The translations under genes and the position numbers were made by a program. This document shows positions 33,153-43,099 of a stretch of 64,000 bases of DNA, piece after piece (the stretch's first letter is position 1; the number at the start of each line of letters is the position of its first letter). The notes under the pieces were generated by a model. It was not told the origin of the DNA. It did no database searches and saw only the letters and a program-made list of their open reading frames with translations. The DNA lies in assembly GCF_020615385.1 (NCBI RefSeq), contig NZ_JAJAVB010000048.1, positions 62,001-126,000 of the forward strand, written 5' to 3'. This DNA is from Jiella soli (lineage in GTDB: Bacteria > Pseudomonadota > Alphaproteobacteria > Rhizobiales > Rhizobiaceae).

Positions 33153-33353
33153 ATGCCCAAGATGAAGACGAAGTCGAGCGCCAAGAAGCGCTTCAGGATG
33201 ACCGCCACCGGTCGCGTGAAGGCGGGAGCCGCCGGCAAGCGCCACGGCATGATCAAGCGTTCCAACGACTTTATCCGCGATGCGCGGGGCACGATGATTC
33301 TGTCGAAGCCCGACGAGCGCATCGTCAAGGTCTACATGCCCTACGACCGCTGA
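33153..33353 (+). CDS. rpmI: 50S ribosomal protein L35
   Basis: A 66-residue basic protein with the L35 hallmark [14 protein letters not shown] and KRHGMIKRS. It binds 23S rRNA in the large subunit. The ATG at 33153 is set by GAGGAGAGCAAA; the frame stays open upstream to 33003, but that part is not homologous. Followed by rplT after 38 bases in the classic rpmI-rplT operon. Confidence 0.96.
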   Translation: MPKMKTKSSAKKRFRMTATGRVKAGAAGKRHGMIKRSNDFIRDARGTMILSKPDERIVKVYMPYDR

Positions 33354-33391
33354 GCGGTCGGGCAGACACAAAGATTTCAGGAGCTTAGATC

Positions 33392-33811
33392 ATGGCACGC
33401 GTCAAGCGGGGCGTTACGTCCCACGCCAAGCACAAGAAGGTTCTCAAGCAGGCCAAGGGTTTCTACGGCCGCCGCAAGAACACCATCCGCACCGCCAAGG
33501 CGGCGGTCGATCGCGCCAAGCAGTATGCGACGCGCGACCGCCGTGTGAAGAAGCGCAATTTCCGCGCCCTGTGGATCCAGCGCATCAACGCCGCAGTCCG
33601 CGAGCACGGCCTCACCTATGCGCGCTTCATCGACGGCCTCAACAAGGCCGGCATCGAAGTCGACCGCAAGGTCCTGTCCGACATCGCCATCCATGAGCCC
33701 GAGGCCTTCGCGGCCCTGTGCGAACAGTCGAAGGCGTCGCTCGCCTATCTCAAGGAGAGCGAGTTCGACGGCGCCTACGAGCGGGCCGTCGGCGAGAAGC
33801 GCGCCGCCTGA
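33392..33811 (+). CDS. rplT: 50S ribosomal protein L20
   Basis: Early-assembly 23S rRNA-binding protein, 139 residues; the N-terminus ([20 protein letters not shown]) and the globular [17 protein letters not shown] segment are canonical. The tail from about residue 115 ([20 protein letters not shown]) is longer than in E. coli (118 residues), as often seen in alphaproteobacteria. Preceded by AGGAGCTTAGATC. In many bacteria L20 represses its own operon. Confidence 0.96.
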   Translation: MARVKRGVTSHAKHKKVLKQAKGFYGRRKNTIRTAKAAVDRAKQYATRDRRVKKRNFRALWIQRINAAVREHGLTYARFIDGLNKAGIEVDRKVLSDIAIHEPEAFAALCEQSKASLAYLKESEFDGAYERAVGEKRAA

Positions 33812-33839
33812 TCGGGCGCCGCGAAACCGAATGACGGGG

Positions 33840-33869
33840 GCCCGCTGCCGCAAGGCGGCGGGCTTTTTT
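33840..33869 (+). terminator. Intrinsic terminator after rplT
   Basis: A 10-bp stem (GCCCGCTGCC with GGCGGCGGGC, one G-T pair), loop GCAA, followed by six T. It ends rpmI-rplT transcription, so pheS 105 bases downstream likely depends on read-through or its own promoter. Confidence 0.9.
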
Positions 33870-33973
33870 GCATGGGGCGCGCGGCTTCGGCACGGGCGGG
33901 TCCCTTTCCTGCGCGCCGCGCCGACGCTATTGACGCGCTCGTGCGGCAGGAACCGGATTGAAGGAGCGAAAGC

Positions 33974-35059
33974 GTGACCGACACCCCCGAGGCGCTGGAA
34001 GAGGCGGTGATCAGCGCGATCGCGGCTGCCACCGACGAGGCGGCGCTGGAAGAGATCCGCATCGCCGAACTCGGCAAGAAGGGCCGGATTTCCGATCTCC
34101 TGAAGGGGCTCGGCAAGATGAGCCCGGAGGAGCGGCGCGAGGTCGGCCCGCGGCTCAACGGTCTGCGCGACCGCGTCCAGGCGGCAGTCGCCGCCCGCCG
34201 CGAGGAACTCGCCGACGCCGCGATCGCTGCGAGGCTTCAGGCCGAGCGCGTCGACGTGACGCTTCCCGTGCGCATGGGACCGGCGGCGCGCGGCCGCATC
34301 CATCCGATCAGTCAGGTGATCGACGAGATCACGGCGATCTTCGCCGATATGGGGTTTTCCATTGCCGAAGGGCCGGACATCGAGACCGACCACTACAATT
34401 TCACGGCGCTGAACTTTCCCGAGGGCCATCCGGCGCGGGAGATGCACGACACCTTCTTCCTGAAGGCGAATGCGGCGGGCGAGCGCAAGCTCTTGCGCAC
34501 CCATACCTCGCCGGTTCAGATCCACACCATGGAGCGGCAGGCCCCGCCGATCCGCATCGTCATCCCCGGCAAGACCTACCGGCAGGATTCGGACGCCACC
34601 CACTCGCCGATGTTCCATCAGGTCGAGGGGCTGGTGATCGACCGCTCGGCCAATGTCGCCAACATGAAGTGGGTGCTGGAAGAATTCTGCAAGGCGTTCT
34701 TCGAGGTGCCCTCGCTCAACATGCGCTTCCGGCCCTCCTTCTTCCCCTTCACCGAGCCGAGCCTCGAGGTCGACATCCAGTGCGATCGGTCGGGGTCCGA
34801 GATCCGCTTCGGCGAAGGCACGGATTGGATGGAGATCCTCGGCTGCGGCATGGTGCATCCGAACGTCCTTCGCGGCGTCGGCCTCGATCCGGACGAATAT
34901 CAGGGTTTTGCCTGGGGCATGGGCATCGACCGCATCGCCATGCTGAAATATGGCATGCCGGACCTCAGGGCCTTCTTCGATTCCGACGTGCGCTGGCTGG
35001 AGCACTACGGCTTCCGCCCGCTCGACATGCCGACGCTGTTCGGGGGATTGAGCGGGTGA
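33974..35059 (+). CDS. pheS: Phenylalanine-tRNA ligase alpha subunit
   Basis: Class II aminoacyl-tRNA synthetase subunit, 361 residues. The N-terminal coiled-coil is followed by the catalytic core with motif 2 ([11 protein letters not shown], about 175-185) and motif 3 ([14 protein letters not shown], about 315-328). The start is GTG 33974 behind GAAGGAG. Forms the alpha2-beta2 enzyme with PheT. Two small unrelated genes separate pheS and pheT here. Confidence 0.97.
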   Translation: MTDTPEALEEAVISAIAAATDEAALEEIRIAELGKKGRISDLLKGLGKMSPEERREVGPRLNGLRDRVQAAVAARREELADAAIAARLQAERVDVTLPVRMGPAARGRIHPISQVIDEITAIFADMGFSIAEGPDIETDHYNFTALNFPEGHPAREMHDTFFLKANAAGERKLLRTHTSPVQIHTMERQAPPIRIVIPGKTYRQDSDATHSPMFHQVEGLVIDRSANVANMKWVLEEFCKAFFEVPSLNMRFRPSFFPFTEPSLEVDIQCDRSGSEIRFGEGTDWMEILGCGMVHPNVLRGVGLDPDEYQGFAWGMGIDRIAMLKYGMPDLRAFFDSDVRWLEHYGFRPLDMPTLFGGLSG

Positions 35060-35076
35060 CCATGCGGGGAGCGGCG

Positions 35077-35505
35077 ATGGCGGGCGAACGACGCGCGACC
35101 GAGACCGAGCATGCCGGCGGCTGCCGCTGCGGGCGTATCCGCTTTTCGTCCACGGTCGCGCCGGACTTTCTCGGCATCTGCCATTGCGGGGACTGCCGGA
35201 GGGCTTCGGGTGCGCCGTTCCTGGCCTTTGTCGGGTTTCGGCGAGCCGATCTGCACTTCGTCGGCGCCGAGCTGAAGACGTTCGGAGAGGCTCCGGTCTC
35301 GCGCGGGTTCTGCGGAGACTGCGGCTCCCCGCTGACCTATGCGGACGCACGTCTTCCGGACCGGATCTTCGTCGTTCTCGGCGCCATGGACAGGGCGGAG
35401 CGCTACCCGCCCGATCAGCAGGCCTTTCTGTCGGAGCGGCTGCCTTTCGCTGCATTGACGGTAGACCTGCCAGGTCACGCCCGAACGAGTGTCCCGCGAC
35501 CTTGA
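35077..35505 (+). CDS. GFA-family (CENP-V/GFA) zinc-binding protein
   Basis: A 142-residue protein with the zinc-binding Cys pattern of the glutathione-dependent formaldehyde-activating (GFA) family: GGCRCGRIRF near 15-24, ICHCGDCRRASG near 38-49, and GFCGDCGSPLTY near 80-91. Most members lack proven formaldehyde chemistry. The ATG at 35077 follows GGGGAG by five bases; an ATG at 35062 (two bases after the pheS stop) is possible. Inserted between pheS and pheT, likely cotranscribed but functionally unrelated. Confidence 0.85.
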   Translation: MAGERRATETEHAGGCRCGRIRFSSTVAPDFLGICHCGDCRRASGAPFLAFVGFRRADLHFVGAELKTFGEAPVSRGFCGDCGSPLTYADARLPDRIFVVLGAMDRAERYPPDQQAFLSERLPFAALTVDLPGHARTSVPRP

Positions 35506-35560
35506 TCCTCCGGTCGCCGCCCCAGATGCAACCTTCCGCAACCGAAGCCGGACTCTGCCC

Positions 35561-35971
35561 ATGACAACCCGCCTGATCGTCCTTGATGCGATATCCGTCC
35601 TCGCCGGGGCGGTCATCGCCCTGTTCGTGGTCGATGTCATCGCCTGGATCTTTCTCGGCACGGCGATCGCAGGCATGGTCGCCTCGCTCGGCCGCTGGGT
35701 GATCATCCTCCTGACCGTCGCGCTCTTTGCCGTCTACTACCGCGTCCTGCCGACGACCGCCGCGGCGCTCGCCTCCTTCTTCACCGGCGTCGTCCTGCCG
35801 CTCGTCGCGGAAAAGCTGATCTTCGGGTCCAGCCTGCCGACCACCTCGCTCCTGTTCCTCTATGTCGTGTTCGCGGTCGTGGCGCTGTTCGTCTACCGGT
35901 TTGTGCGAGCCGGGGCTCCCGCGCGCGGCATGGCCGAGCGGGTCACCACGCCCGGCGACGGGCAGTCCTGA
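35561..35971 (+). CDS. Small integral membrane protein of unknown function
   Basis: A 136-residue protein with about four hydrophobic helices (for example LDAISVLAGAVIALFVVDVI at 7-26 and WVIILLTVALFAVYY near 46-60) and a short charged tail ending TPGDGQS. No family is recognised. The start at 35561 places the first helix at the N-terminus; an in-frame upstream ATG at 35489 overlaps the GFA gene. Probably part of the pheS-pheT transcript. Confidence 0.6.
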   Translation: MTTRLIVLDAISVLAGAVIALFVVDVIAWIFLGTAIAGMVASLGRWVIILLTVALFAVYYRVLPTTAAALASFFTGVVLPLVAEKLIFGSSLPTTSLLFLYVVFAVVALFVYRFVRAGAPARGMAERVTTPGDGQS

Positions 35972-36145
35972 CGTCGGCGCGGGCCGCGCCCTGAAACGCG
36001 CGGCGGACGCCCCCGCGAAGATCGCCCCGGCGTTGACTGGCCTGCGCGCGCGCCTTAACGAACCCTGGCCGCCCGGCTTGCCGGCGAGGCCTTCCTTGAG
36101 CCGCAGCCCTTTTGGCTGGCTCGACAAAATTTGCGATCCGGACCC

Positions 36146-38560
36146 ATGAAATTCACGCTCTCCTGGCTGAAGGACCATCTCGAGACGGACGCGCCGCTCG
36201 CCGATATCTGCGAACGGCTGACGATGATCGGTCTCGAAGTCGAATCCGTGGACGACCGGGCCGTTTTTTCGCCGTTCCGGATCGCCAGGGTCGTTTCGGC
36301 CGCCCCCCATCCGGATGCCGATAGGCTGCAGGTCCTCTCCGTCGAGGCCGGACCGGACGTGAATGGCGGCAAGCCGCTGCAGGTCGTCTGCGGCGCGCCG
36401 AACGCCCGGGCGGGGCTTGTCGGCGTGCTGGCGCTTCCCGGAGTCTACGTGCCTGGCATCGACACGACCCTCGGCGTCGGCAGGATCCGCGGCGTCGAAT
36501 CGAACGGCATGATGTGTTCGGAGCGCGAGCTCCTCCTGTCCGACAGCCATGACGGGATCATCGACCTGCCCGCCGACGCGCCTGTGGGCGCGAAATTCGC
36601 CGACTATGCCGACCTCGCCGATCCGGTGGTCGAGATCAACCTCACGCCGAACCGGCCGGATGCGACGGGCGTCGCCGGAATTGCGCGCGACCTTGCGGCA
36701 TCTGGCCTCGGCCGCCTGAAGACGGCGGCCCCGGACCGCGTCGCAGGCGAGGGTGCCTGTCCGGTGACCGTGACGGTCGACACGCCCACCTGCCGCGGCT
36801 TCGCGCTCCGGCAGGTTTCCGGCGTTGCCAACGGCGCTTCGCCGGACTGGATGCAGAAGCGGCTGAAGGCGATCGGGCTTCGGCCGATCAACGCGCTCGT
36901 CGACATCACCAACTACGTCACCTTCGACCGCGGCAGGCCGCTGCACGTCTTCGATGCGGCCAAGGTCAAGGGCGACCTCGTCGTGCGCGCCGCGCGGGAC
37001 GGCGAGGATATCCTCGCGCTCGACCAGCGCAGCTACACGCTCTCGGCCGGCATGTGCGTCATTGCCGACGAGAACGGCGTGGAATCGATCGCCGGCATCA
37101 TGGGCGGCGAACATTCCGGCTGCGACGAGACGACGACGGACGTCCTGATCGAATCGGCCCTCTGGGAGCCGATCGACATCGCCCGCACGGGGCGCGCGCT
37201 CGGCATCATCACGGATGCGCGCTACCGCTTCGAGCGCGGCGTCGATCCGGAATACATGGAGCCGGGCCTCGATCTCGCGACCAAGCTCGTCCTCGACATC
37301 TGCGGCGGCCAGGCGTCCGAGCGCACCGTCGTCGCCTACGATCCGCCGTCGGCGAAGGCGATCCGGCTTCCCTTCGCCGAGGTGGAGCGGCTCACCGGGC
37401 TCGCCGTCGAAAAGGACGAGCAGATCGCCATCCTCGAAACGCTCGGCTTCACGGTCGAAGCGAATGGCGAGGCGGCCGAAATCGTCGCCCCGACCTGGCG
37501 GCCGGACATCGACGGCAAGGCCGATCTCGTCGAGGAGGTCATGCGGCTGAAGGGTGTGGAACGGATCGCGCCGGCGCCGCTGCCGGCGGCCGCGAGCGTC
37601 AACACCAAGATCCTGACGGTCGCCCAGATCCGCGACCGGGCGGCACGGCGGGCGCTCGCCGCCCGCGGCATGGTCGAGACGGTCACCTACAGCTTCATTG
37701 CGGAAGAGTACGCCGTCGCCTTCGGCGGCGGGGCCGAAGCGCTGAAGCTCGAAAATCCGATCTCGGCAGACATGTCCGACATGCGGCCGTCGCTCCTGCC
37801 CGGCCTGATCGCCGCTGCCGGCCGCAACGCGGCGCGGGGCTATGGCGACACCGCGCTCTTCGAGGTCGCAGCAAGCTATGTCTCCGACGAGCCGGACGGC
37901 CAGCGGCGGGTCGCGGCCGGCGTGCGTCGGGGGACGGCGCGCATGGCCGGGACCGGCCGCTTCTGGGGCGAGCGGCTGGAGCCGGTCGGCGTCTTTGACG
38001 CCAAGCAGGACGCCATCGCGGCACTCGAGGCGGCGGGGGCGCCCGTCGACCGGCTGATGATCGAGACGCCGGCAAGCGAATGGTATCATCCCGGCCGCTC
38101 CGGCCGGATCAAGCTCGGCCCGAAGGTCGTGCTCGCGGAATTCGGCGAGTTCCACCCGAAGACGCTGAAGACTCTCGACGCCGCCGGACCGTTCTGCGGG
38201 TTCGAGGTGTTCCTGGGCGCAATTCCGGAACCGAGAGAGCGGCCGACCCGCACGAAGCCGGTTCTCTCCCTGTCTGCCTTCCAGCCGGTACGCCGGGACT
38301 TCGCCTTCCTTGTCGCGGCGGATGTGGACGCGCTGAAGATTGTCCGGGCGGCCGAGGGGGCCGACAAGAAGCTCGTCCGCGAGGTTCGGGTCTTCGATGT
38401 CTTCACCGGTGAAGCGCTCGGGGAGGGCAGGAAGTCGGTGGCGATCGAGGTGACGCTCCTGCCGGTGGACCGGACGCTCACCGAGGAGGATCTCGAAGCG
38501 GTGTCCGGCCGGATTGTCGCACAGGTGGAAAAGGCGACCGGCGGCACGCTGCGCAACTGA
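36146..38560 (+). CDS. pheT: Phenylalanine-tRNA ligase beta subunit
   Basis: An 804-residue subunit with the N-terminal tRNA-binding OB fold (about 40-150), B3/B4 editing domain (about 215-385), B5 (about 405-475) and the C-terminal ferredoxin-fold anticodon-binding domain (about 710-804, starting near [12 protein letters not shown]). The editing domain hydrolyses Tyr-tRNA(Phe). ATG 36146 starts the canonical [12 protein letters not shown]. Convergent with comM. Confidence 0.97.
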   Translation: MKFTLSWLKDHLETDAPLADICERLTMIGLEVESVDDRAVFSPFRIARVVSAAPHPDADRLQVLSVEAGPDVNGGKPLQVVCGAPNARAGLVGVLALPGVYVPGIDTTLGVGRIRGVESNGMMCSERELLLSDSHDGIIDLPADAPVGAKFADYADLADPVVEINLTPNRPDATGVAGIARDLAASGLGRLKTAAPDRVAGEGACPVTVTVDTPTCRGFALRQVSGVANGASPDWMQKRLKAIGLRPINALVDITNYVTFDRGRPLHVFDAAKVKGDLVVRAARDGEDILALDQRSYTLSAGMCVIADENGVESIAGIMGGEHSGCDETTTDVLIESALWEPIDIARTGRALGIITDARYRFERGVDPEYMEPGLDLATKLVLDICGGQASERTVVAYDPPSAKAIRLPFAEVERLTGLAVEKDEQIAILETLGFTVEANGEAAEIVAPTWRPDIDGKADLVEEVMRLKGVERIAPAPLPAAASVNTKILTVAQIRDRAARRALAARGMVETVTYSFIAEEYAVAFGGGAEALKLENPISADMSDMRPSLLPGLIAAAGRNAARGYGDTALFEVAASYVSDEPDGQRRVAAGVRRGTARMAGTGRFWGERLEPVGVFDAKQDAIAALEAAGAPVDRLMIETPASEWYHPGRSGRIKLGPKVVLAEFGEFHPKTLKTLDAAGPFCGFEVFLGAIPEPRERPTRTKPVLSLSAFQPVRRDFAFLVAADVDALKIVRAAEGADKKLVREVRVFDVFTGEALGEGRKSVAIEVTLLPVDRTLTEEDLEAVSGRIVAQVEKATGGTLRN

Positions 38561-38659
38561 GCGGAGACGCCGGCGGAAGCCGGCCGCGGCTCTAATCCAT
38601 AATCGGCGGAACCGCCGGAGCAATCGGCGCCCAGGCGGACAAACGCGCGCCATCGCCGA

Positions 38660-40192
38660 TCAGGCCGCCGCCGCGAGCCGCTCGCCGGCGACGCGGTAGG
38701 AGATCGCCTCGGCCAGATGAATGCGCCCGACGGTCTCCTGCCCGCCGAGATCGGCGAGCGTGCGGGCGACCTTCAGGATCCGGTGATAGGCCCGAGCCGA
38801 GAACTTCATCTGCTCGGCCGCCTCGCGCAGGAGCGCCAGCCCACCGGCATCCGGCTCGGCGACGGTCTCGATCAGCGCGGCCGAACAATGGGCATTGAGC
38901 GTCTCCGACGCCATTCCGAGCGCCGCATACCGCTCCGCCTGGCGCCGGCGCGCGGCCGCGACGCGGGTCTTCACGGTCTCCGAGGTCTCGGCCGGGGCCG
39001 GCCGGATCAGGTCTGCGGCTGTGACCGCCGGGACGGCGACGCGCAGGTCGATCCGGTCGAGCAGCGGGCCGGAGATCCGGGCCTGGTAATCGGCAGCGCA
39101 GCGCGGCCCGCGCGGGCAGCTGTGCCCGGGCTCGCCCGCCATGCCGCAGCGGCACGGGTTCATCGCCGCGACGAGCTGGATCTTCGCCGGATAGGTCACG
39201 CGGTGATTGGCCCTGGCGATCACGCTCTCGCCGCTTTCCAGCGGCTGGCGCAGCGAATCGAGGACGACCGGCGTGAATTCCGGAAATTCGTCGAGGAAGA
39301 GAACGCCGCGATGAGCGAGAGAGACCTCCCCCGGCCGGGCCCGCAGTCCGCCGCCGACCATCGCGGCCATCGAGGCCGAATGGTGCGGTGCCCGGAACGG
39401 CCGGCGGTCCGACAGCTTGCCGCCCGAGAGTTCCCCGGCGATCGACGCGATCATCGACACTTCGAGAAGTTCACGCGGGGTCAGCGCCGGCAGGATCGAG
39501 GGCAGGCGCTGCGCCAGCATCGACTTGCCCGAGCCCGGCGGCCCCACCATCAGGAGATTGTGGCCGCCGGCCGCGGAAATCTCCAGCGCCCGCTTGGCGA
39601 CGATCTGGCCCTTGATCTCGGCGAGATCCGGAAGGTTCGCCGGGGCGGCCCGGATCGCCGGCTCCGGCCGGGCGATCACTTGTGTCCCGCGAAAGTGGTT
39701 GGCGATCTGGATCAGGCTGCGGGCGGCCACGATGTCCATGTCGCCGCTCGCCCAGGCCGCCTCCGCCCCGCATTCGGCCGGGCAGATCAGGCCGAGTTCG
39801 ATCGCATTGGCACCCATCGCCGCCGGCAGGACGCCAGCAACCGGCGCGATCATCCCGTCGAGCGACAATTCGCCAAGAACCACGTAGCCAGCGAGAGAAT
39901 CGGACGGAATCGCGCCCAGCGCCGCCATCAGGCCGAGGGCGATCGGCAGATCGTAATGGCTGCCTTCCTTCGGCAGATCCGCCGGCGCCAGATTGACCGT
40001 CACTTTCTTCGGCGGCATCGACAGCCCGGAGGCATGGAGCGCCGCCTGCACCCGCTCGCGGCTCTCCGCCACCGCCTTGTCCGGCAGCCCGACGATCTGG
40101 ATGCCCATCTTGCCGGGCGCCACCATGACCTGCACGTCGACCGGAACGGCCTCGATGCCCTGGAAGGCGACGGTCTTGACCCGCGATACCAT
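38660..40192 (-). CDS. comM: YifB/ComM family Mg-chelatase-like AAA+ ATPase
   Basis: A 510-residue protein with an N-terminal Lon-protease-like fold (about 1-170; VQVMVAPGKMGIQIVGLPD), an AAA+ module with Walker A GPPGSGKS (about 218-225) and Walker B VLFLDEFPEF, a zinc-binding pattern (NPCRCG, CRYCA-like) and a C-terminal helical domain. ComM of Vibrio drives branch migration during natural transformation; the family is widespread in non-competent bacteria. ATG 40192 is preceded by GGGAGG and five bases. Confidence 0.93.
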   Translation of the reverse strand: MVSRVKTVAFQGIEAVPVDVQVMVAPGKMGIQIVGLPDKAVAESRERVQAALHASGLSMPPKKVTVNLAPADLPKEGSHYDLPIALGLMAALGAIPSDSLAGYVVLGELSLDGMIAPVAGVLPAAMGANAIELGLICPAECGAEAAWASGDMDIVAARSLIQIANHFRGTQVIARPEPAIRAAPANLPDLAEIKGQIVAKRALEISAAGGHNLLMVGPPGSGKSMLAQRLPSILPALTPRELLEVSMIASIAGELSGGKLSDRRPFRAPHHSASMAAMVGGGLRARPGEVSLAHRGVLFLDEFPEFTPVVLDSLRQPLESGESVIARANHRVTYPAKIQLVAAMNPCRCGMAGEPGHSCPRGPRCAADYQARISGPLLDRIDLRVAVPAVTAADLIRPAPAETSETVKTRVAAARRRQAERYAALGMASETLNAHCSAALIETVAEPDAGGLALLREAAEQMKFSARAYHRILKVARTLADLGGQETVGRIHLAEAISYRVAGERLAAAA

Positions 40193-40300
40193 GCTGCCCT
40201 CCCGCAAGAACGCGGCTAAGGGCGCCGCAAGACAGGGTTGAATGTCAGGCGGACACAGCTAAGCACAGGGGCTGGAATAAAACAAGAACAGGGAACGAAC

Positions 40301-40330
40301 AAAGACCGGCCGAATCGCGTTCGGCCGGTC
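40301..40330 (-). terminator. Intrinsic terminator after the SH3-domain gene
   Basis: An 11-bp perfect stem (GACCGGCCGAA and complement, 40304-40330) with a 5-base loop. On the minus strand it is followed by TTTGTT. It ends the SH3-protein transcript before comM, which is on the same strand but would be read next. Confidence 0.75.
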
Positions 40331-40387
40331 GGTTCATGACTTTGCTAAGAAAATCTGAAGGTTGCGGGCCGCCGCCTCCGCGAGCAG

Positions 40388-40990
40388 TCAGTCGACCCGA
40401 TAGAGCGGCACGACGGGGTCCGGCCCGCGATCGTCATGATGGCGGCGGCGGTAATTGTCGCGGCGATCGCGGCGGCCGTCGCGATATTCGAGGGGATCCT
40501 CGGGCCTGTCGCGACGGAAGTCACGCCTGTCGTCGCGCCAGTCGCGGCGGGCGTCGCGCCGGTCGCGCCAGTGGTCCGGACGCGGACGGAAGCGCGGACC
40601 GTCGTAATCGTCCCGGCGGCTGTAGAAATCGCGACCGCGATAGTGATCGTTCCAGTAGCTGTCGATCGAGAAGGTGATCACCGGCGCCTGATAGGGATCG
40701 AAGTCGCGGCGGTCGGAATAGCCGTGGCGTCCGGCATAGGCGATGTAGTGGGCCGAGAGCCAGCCGCGCTGGCCGTCATAGGCGACGTCGCACCAGGACC
40801 GGGTCTGCAGGCAGCCGAACACCCGGACGGAGTCGCCCTGTTCGACGACGTTCACCGCCGGATAGTCGGTCGATGGGCCGGCCCGCAGATTGACGTCCGT
40901 CGTGGCGATGGCGCGTTCGGCCGCGAGCGCCGTTCCCGGCAGGACCAGAGCCCCGAGCGCTGCTGCGGCTGCGAGAAGCCTGAGAGTCAT
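40388..40990 (-). CDS. Secreted SH3-domain protein with Arg/Asp-rich tail
   Basis: Signal peptide MTLRLLAAAAALGALVLPGT with cleavage near ALA-AE (24). A bacterial SH3 domain follows (about 28-85; VNLRAGPSTDYPAV, WCDVAYDGQRGWLSAHYI). The tail from about 115 to 195 is dominated by Arg and Asp with Tyr and His (RRDDYDG, RRDWRDDRRDF), an unusual polyampholyte. SH3b domains bind peptidoglycan or peptides, so a periplasmic envelope role is likely. ATG preceded by AGGGAAGGGAACTCAC. Two Cys (60 and 67 region) may form a disulfide. Confidence 0.8.
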   Translation of the reverse strand: MTLRLLAAAAALGALVLPGTALAAERAIATTDVNLRAGPSTDYPAVNVVEQGDSVRVFGCLQTRSWCDVAYDGQRGWLSAHYIAYAGRHGYSDRRDFDPYQAPVITFSIDSYWNDHYRGRDFYSRRDDYDGPRFRPRPDHWRDRRDARRDWRDDRRDFRRDRPEDPLEYRDGRRDRRDNYRRRHHDDRGPDPVVPLYRVD

Positions 40991-41056
40991 GTGAGTTCCC
41001 TTCCCTCGTTTCAGAGGTGTTGCTGATTGCTGGGATTAAGCCATGCCACACCCGAA

Positions 41057-41070
41057 CCGTTCCGGAACGG
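41057..41070. repeat. Perfect 14-base palindrome
   Basis: CCGTTCCGGAACGG sits in the 251-base space between gshB and the SH3 gene, both on the minus strand. It could be an operator for the SH3 gene or a chance GC-rich palindrome. Nothing else is recognisable in this space. Confidence 0.35.
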
Positions 41071-41241
41071 CGCTGTTATCTGCGGTTCAGCTTCGCCGCG
41101 CCGGCGCCGAAGCCTGCGGCGGCCCGGCCGGACCGCCTGCGGGAGGCCATTCGCCCGTCCGGCCGCCGTTGCCCGGTTCCGCCCTGCTGCCCTTGCGCCG
41201 GTCGCGGCAGGAAGGCCGCGCGAGACGATTGCGGGAGGTCG

Positions 41242-42180
41242 TCAGAGGCGGGTCTCGATCGCGTCCCAGATCAGGCCGGCGATGTCGGCGCCGCCGAAGC
41301 GCTGGACCTCGCGGATGCCCGTCGGCGAGGTGACGTTGATCTCGGTGAGGTACCCGCCGATGACGTCGATCCCCACGAAGATCAGTCCCCGCTCCTTCAA
41401 GGCCGGCCCGATCCGCTCGCAGATCTCGCGCTCGCGGTCCGTCAGATCCGTCGCCACCGCCCTGCCGCCGACATGCATGTTGGAGCGCGCGTCGGTTTCG
41501 GCCGGGATGCGGTTGATCGCCCCGGCGAACTCGCCGTCGACGAGGATGATGCGCTTGTCGCCCTGGCGCACGTCCTTGAGGTAGCGCTGGACGATGAAGG
41601 GCTCGCGGAAGAGCTGGGCGAAGGTCTCCATGAAGGAGGTGAGGTTGCGGTCTTCCCTTGTGATGTGGAAGACGCCGGCGCCGCCGTTTCCGTAGAGCGG
41701 CTTCAGGACGATCTCGCCGAAGTCGGCGCGGAAGGCCGCGACCTCCTGGATGTCCTTGGTGATCAGAGTCTCGGGCATCAGATCCTGAAACTCGGTGACG
41801 AAGATCTTTTCCGGCGCGTTGCGCACCGCGGCCGGGTCGTTGACGACGAGGGTCTTCGGCTGGACGCGCTCCAGAATGTGCGTCGAGGTGATGTAGGCCA
41901 TGTCGAAGGGCGGGTCCTGGCGCAGGAGCACCACCGAGAAGTCCGCCAGATCGACCTTTTCCGAGGGGCCGAGGGTAAAGTGGTTGCCTTCCTCCTCGCG
42001 CACCTCCATCCGCTCGCCGCGGGCTGTGGCCCGGCCGTCGCGCAGCGACAGGCGGTCCGGCGTGTAGTGGAACAGTCTGTGCCCGCGCCGCTGCGCTTCG
42101 AGACACAGGGCGAAGGTGGAATCCCCCTTGATCGAGATCGAGGAGACATGGTCCATCTGGACCGCGACATCGAGCGCCAT
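41242..42180 (-). CDS. gshB: Glutathione synthetase
   Basis: ATP-grasp ligase that joins gamma-glutamylcysteine and glycine. 312 residues, similar to E. coli GshB (316). N-terminal [18 protein letters not shown], the ATP-binding loop [11 protein letters not shown] (about 181-191) and the metal-binding [21 protein letters not shown] segment (about 270-290; cut here into conserved parts) are typical. ATG 42180 follows AAGGATCAAGCC. Divergent from efp. In many Rhizobiales gshB follows yraN; here yraN lies about 21 kb away. Confidence 0.95.
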   Translation of the reverse strand: MALDVAVQMDHVSSISIKGDSTFALCLEAQRRGHRLFHYTPDRLSLRDGRATARGERMEVREEEGNHFTLGPSEKVDLADFSVVLLRQDPPFDMAYITSTHILERVQPKTLVVNDPAAVRNAPEKIFVTEFQDLMPETLITKDIQEVAAFRADFGEIVLKPLYGNGGAGVFHITREDRNLTSFMETFAQLFREPFIVQRYLKDVRQGDKRIILVDGEFAGAINRIPAETDARSNMHVGGRAVATDLTDREREICERIGPALKERGLIFVGIDVIGGYLTEINVTSPTGIREVQRFGGADIAGLIWDAIETRL

Positions 42181-42474
42181 GGCTTGATCCTTCGCGAAAG
42201 GCCGTAAGAGCGAAATTTCCGCAAGGTGGTAGCGCCGGGCGGGCGGGCTGGCAACGGCGCTTGGCGCAGGGCCTCCCCCCGCCGGGCGCGCCGCAAGGCT
42301 TGAATGCGGCGATGATTTATGGTCTTGAGCCCTCGCCGGCCGAATTTGTGACTGCGCGCGCGCCATGCGGAAGCGAAACCGCCAGGGCTCGCCGGCGCGG
42401 CGCCATGGCCGAAACGAATGCCGCCGGCCCGGATCCTTCGGATGCGCGGCGTGCCCATCCTCTTGAGAGTCCCG

Positions 42475-43038
42475 ATGAAGATCAACGGCAACGAAATCCG
42501 CCCCGGCAATGTGATCGAGCACAACGGTGGCCTCTGGGCCGCGGTGAAGACCGCGCATGTGAAGCCCGGCAAGGGCGGCGCCTTCGCGCAGGTCGAGCTC
42601 AAGAACCTGATCGACGGCACCAAGCTGAACGAGCGCTTCCGCGCCTCCGAGACGGTCGAGCGCGTGCGCCTCGAGCAGAAGGACTACCAGTTCCTCTATG
42701 CCGAGGGCGAGATGCTGGTGTTCATGGACACCGAGACCTACGAGCAGCTGGAACTGCAGAAGGACTTCGTCGGCGAGCGCGCCGCCTTTCTGCAGGACGG
42801 CATGATGGTGACGGTGGAAAGCCACGAGGAAAAGCCGATCGGCATCAAGCTGCCGGACCAGGTCGTCCTGACCATCGTCGAGGCCGATCCGGTGGTGAAG
42901 GGACAGACCGCGGCGTCGTCCTACAAGCCGGCGGTGATGGAGAACGGCATGCGGGTGATGGTGCCGCCGTTCATCGAGACCGGCGAGAAGATCCTGGTGG
43001 ACACCAACGAGATCTCCTATCTGCGGCGTGCCGACTGA
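42475..43038 (+). CDS. efp: Elongation factor P
   Basis: A three-OB-domain translation factor, 187 residues, that relieves ribosome stalling at proline runs. The modification loop is [10 protein letters not shown] with Lys33, the site that is beta-lysylated in EpmA-type systems. The C-terminal signature [15 protein letters not shown] is intact. ATG 42475 gives the canonical [11 protein letters not shown]. The modification genes epmA and epmB are not in the window. Confidence 0.96.
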   Translation: MKINGNEIRPGNVIEHNGGLWAAVKTAHVKPGKGGAFAQVELKNLIDGTKLNERFRASETVERVRLEQKDYQFLYAEGEMLVFMDTETYEQLELQKDFVGERAAFLQDGMMVTVESHEEKPIGIKLPDQVVLTIVEADPVVKGQTAASSYKPAVMENGMRVMVPPFIETGEKILVDTNEISYLRRAD

Positions 43039-43099
43039 CCGCTGCCGTCCGACGATCTGACGACACCCGGCATCCGAGAAATTCCGAAGAAAGCGTTCG

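Noticed and set aside
33377-38653. A 1758-codon open frame on the minus strand across rplT-pheS-pheT
   Set aside because: It is antisense to well-conserved genes, has Arg/Asp/His-rich composition without domains, and arises from GC-rich codon bias. Similar antisense frames elsewhere were also dropped.
41064-41087. EcfG promoter in the gshB-SH3 gap
   Set aside because: GGAAC is present, but GTT comes one base too early, the strand is opposite to both flanking genes, and the box is part of a palindrome.
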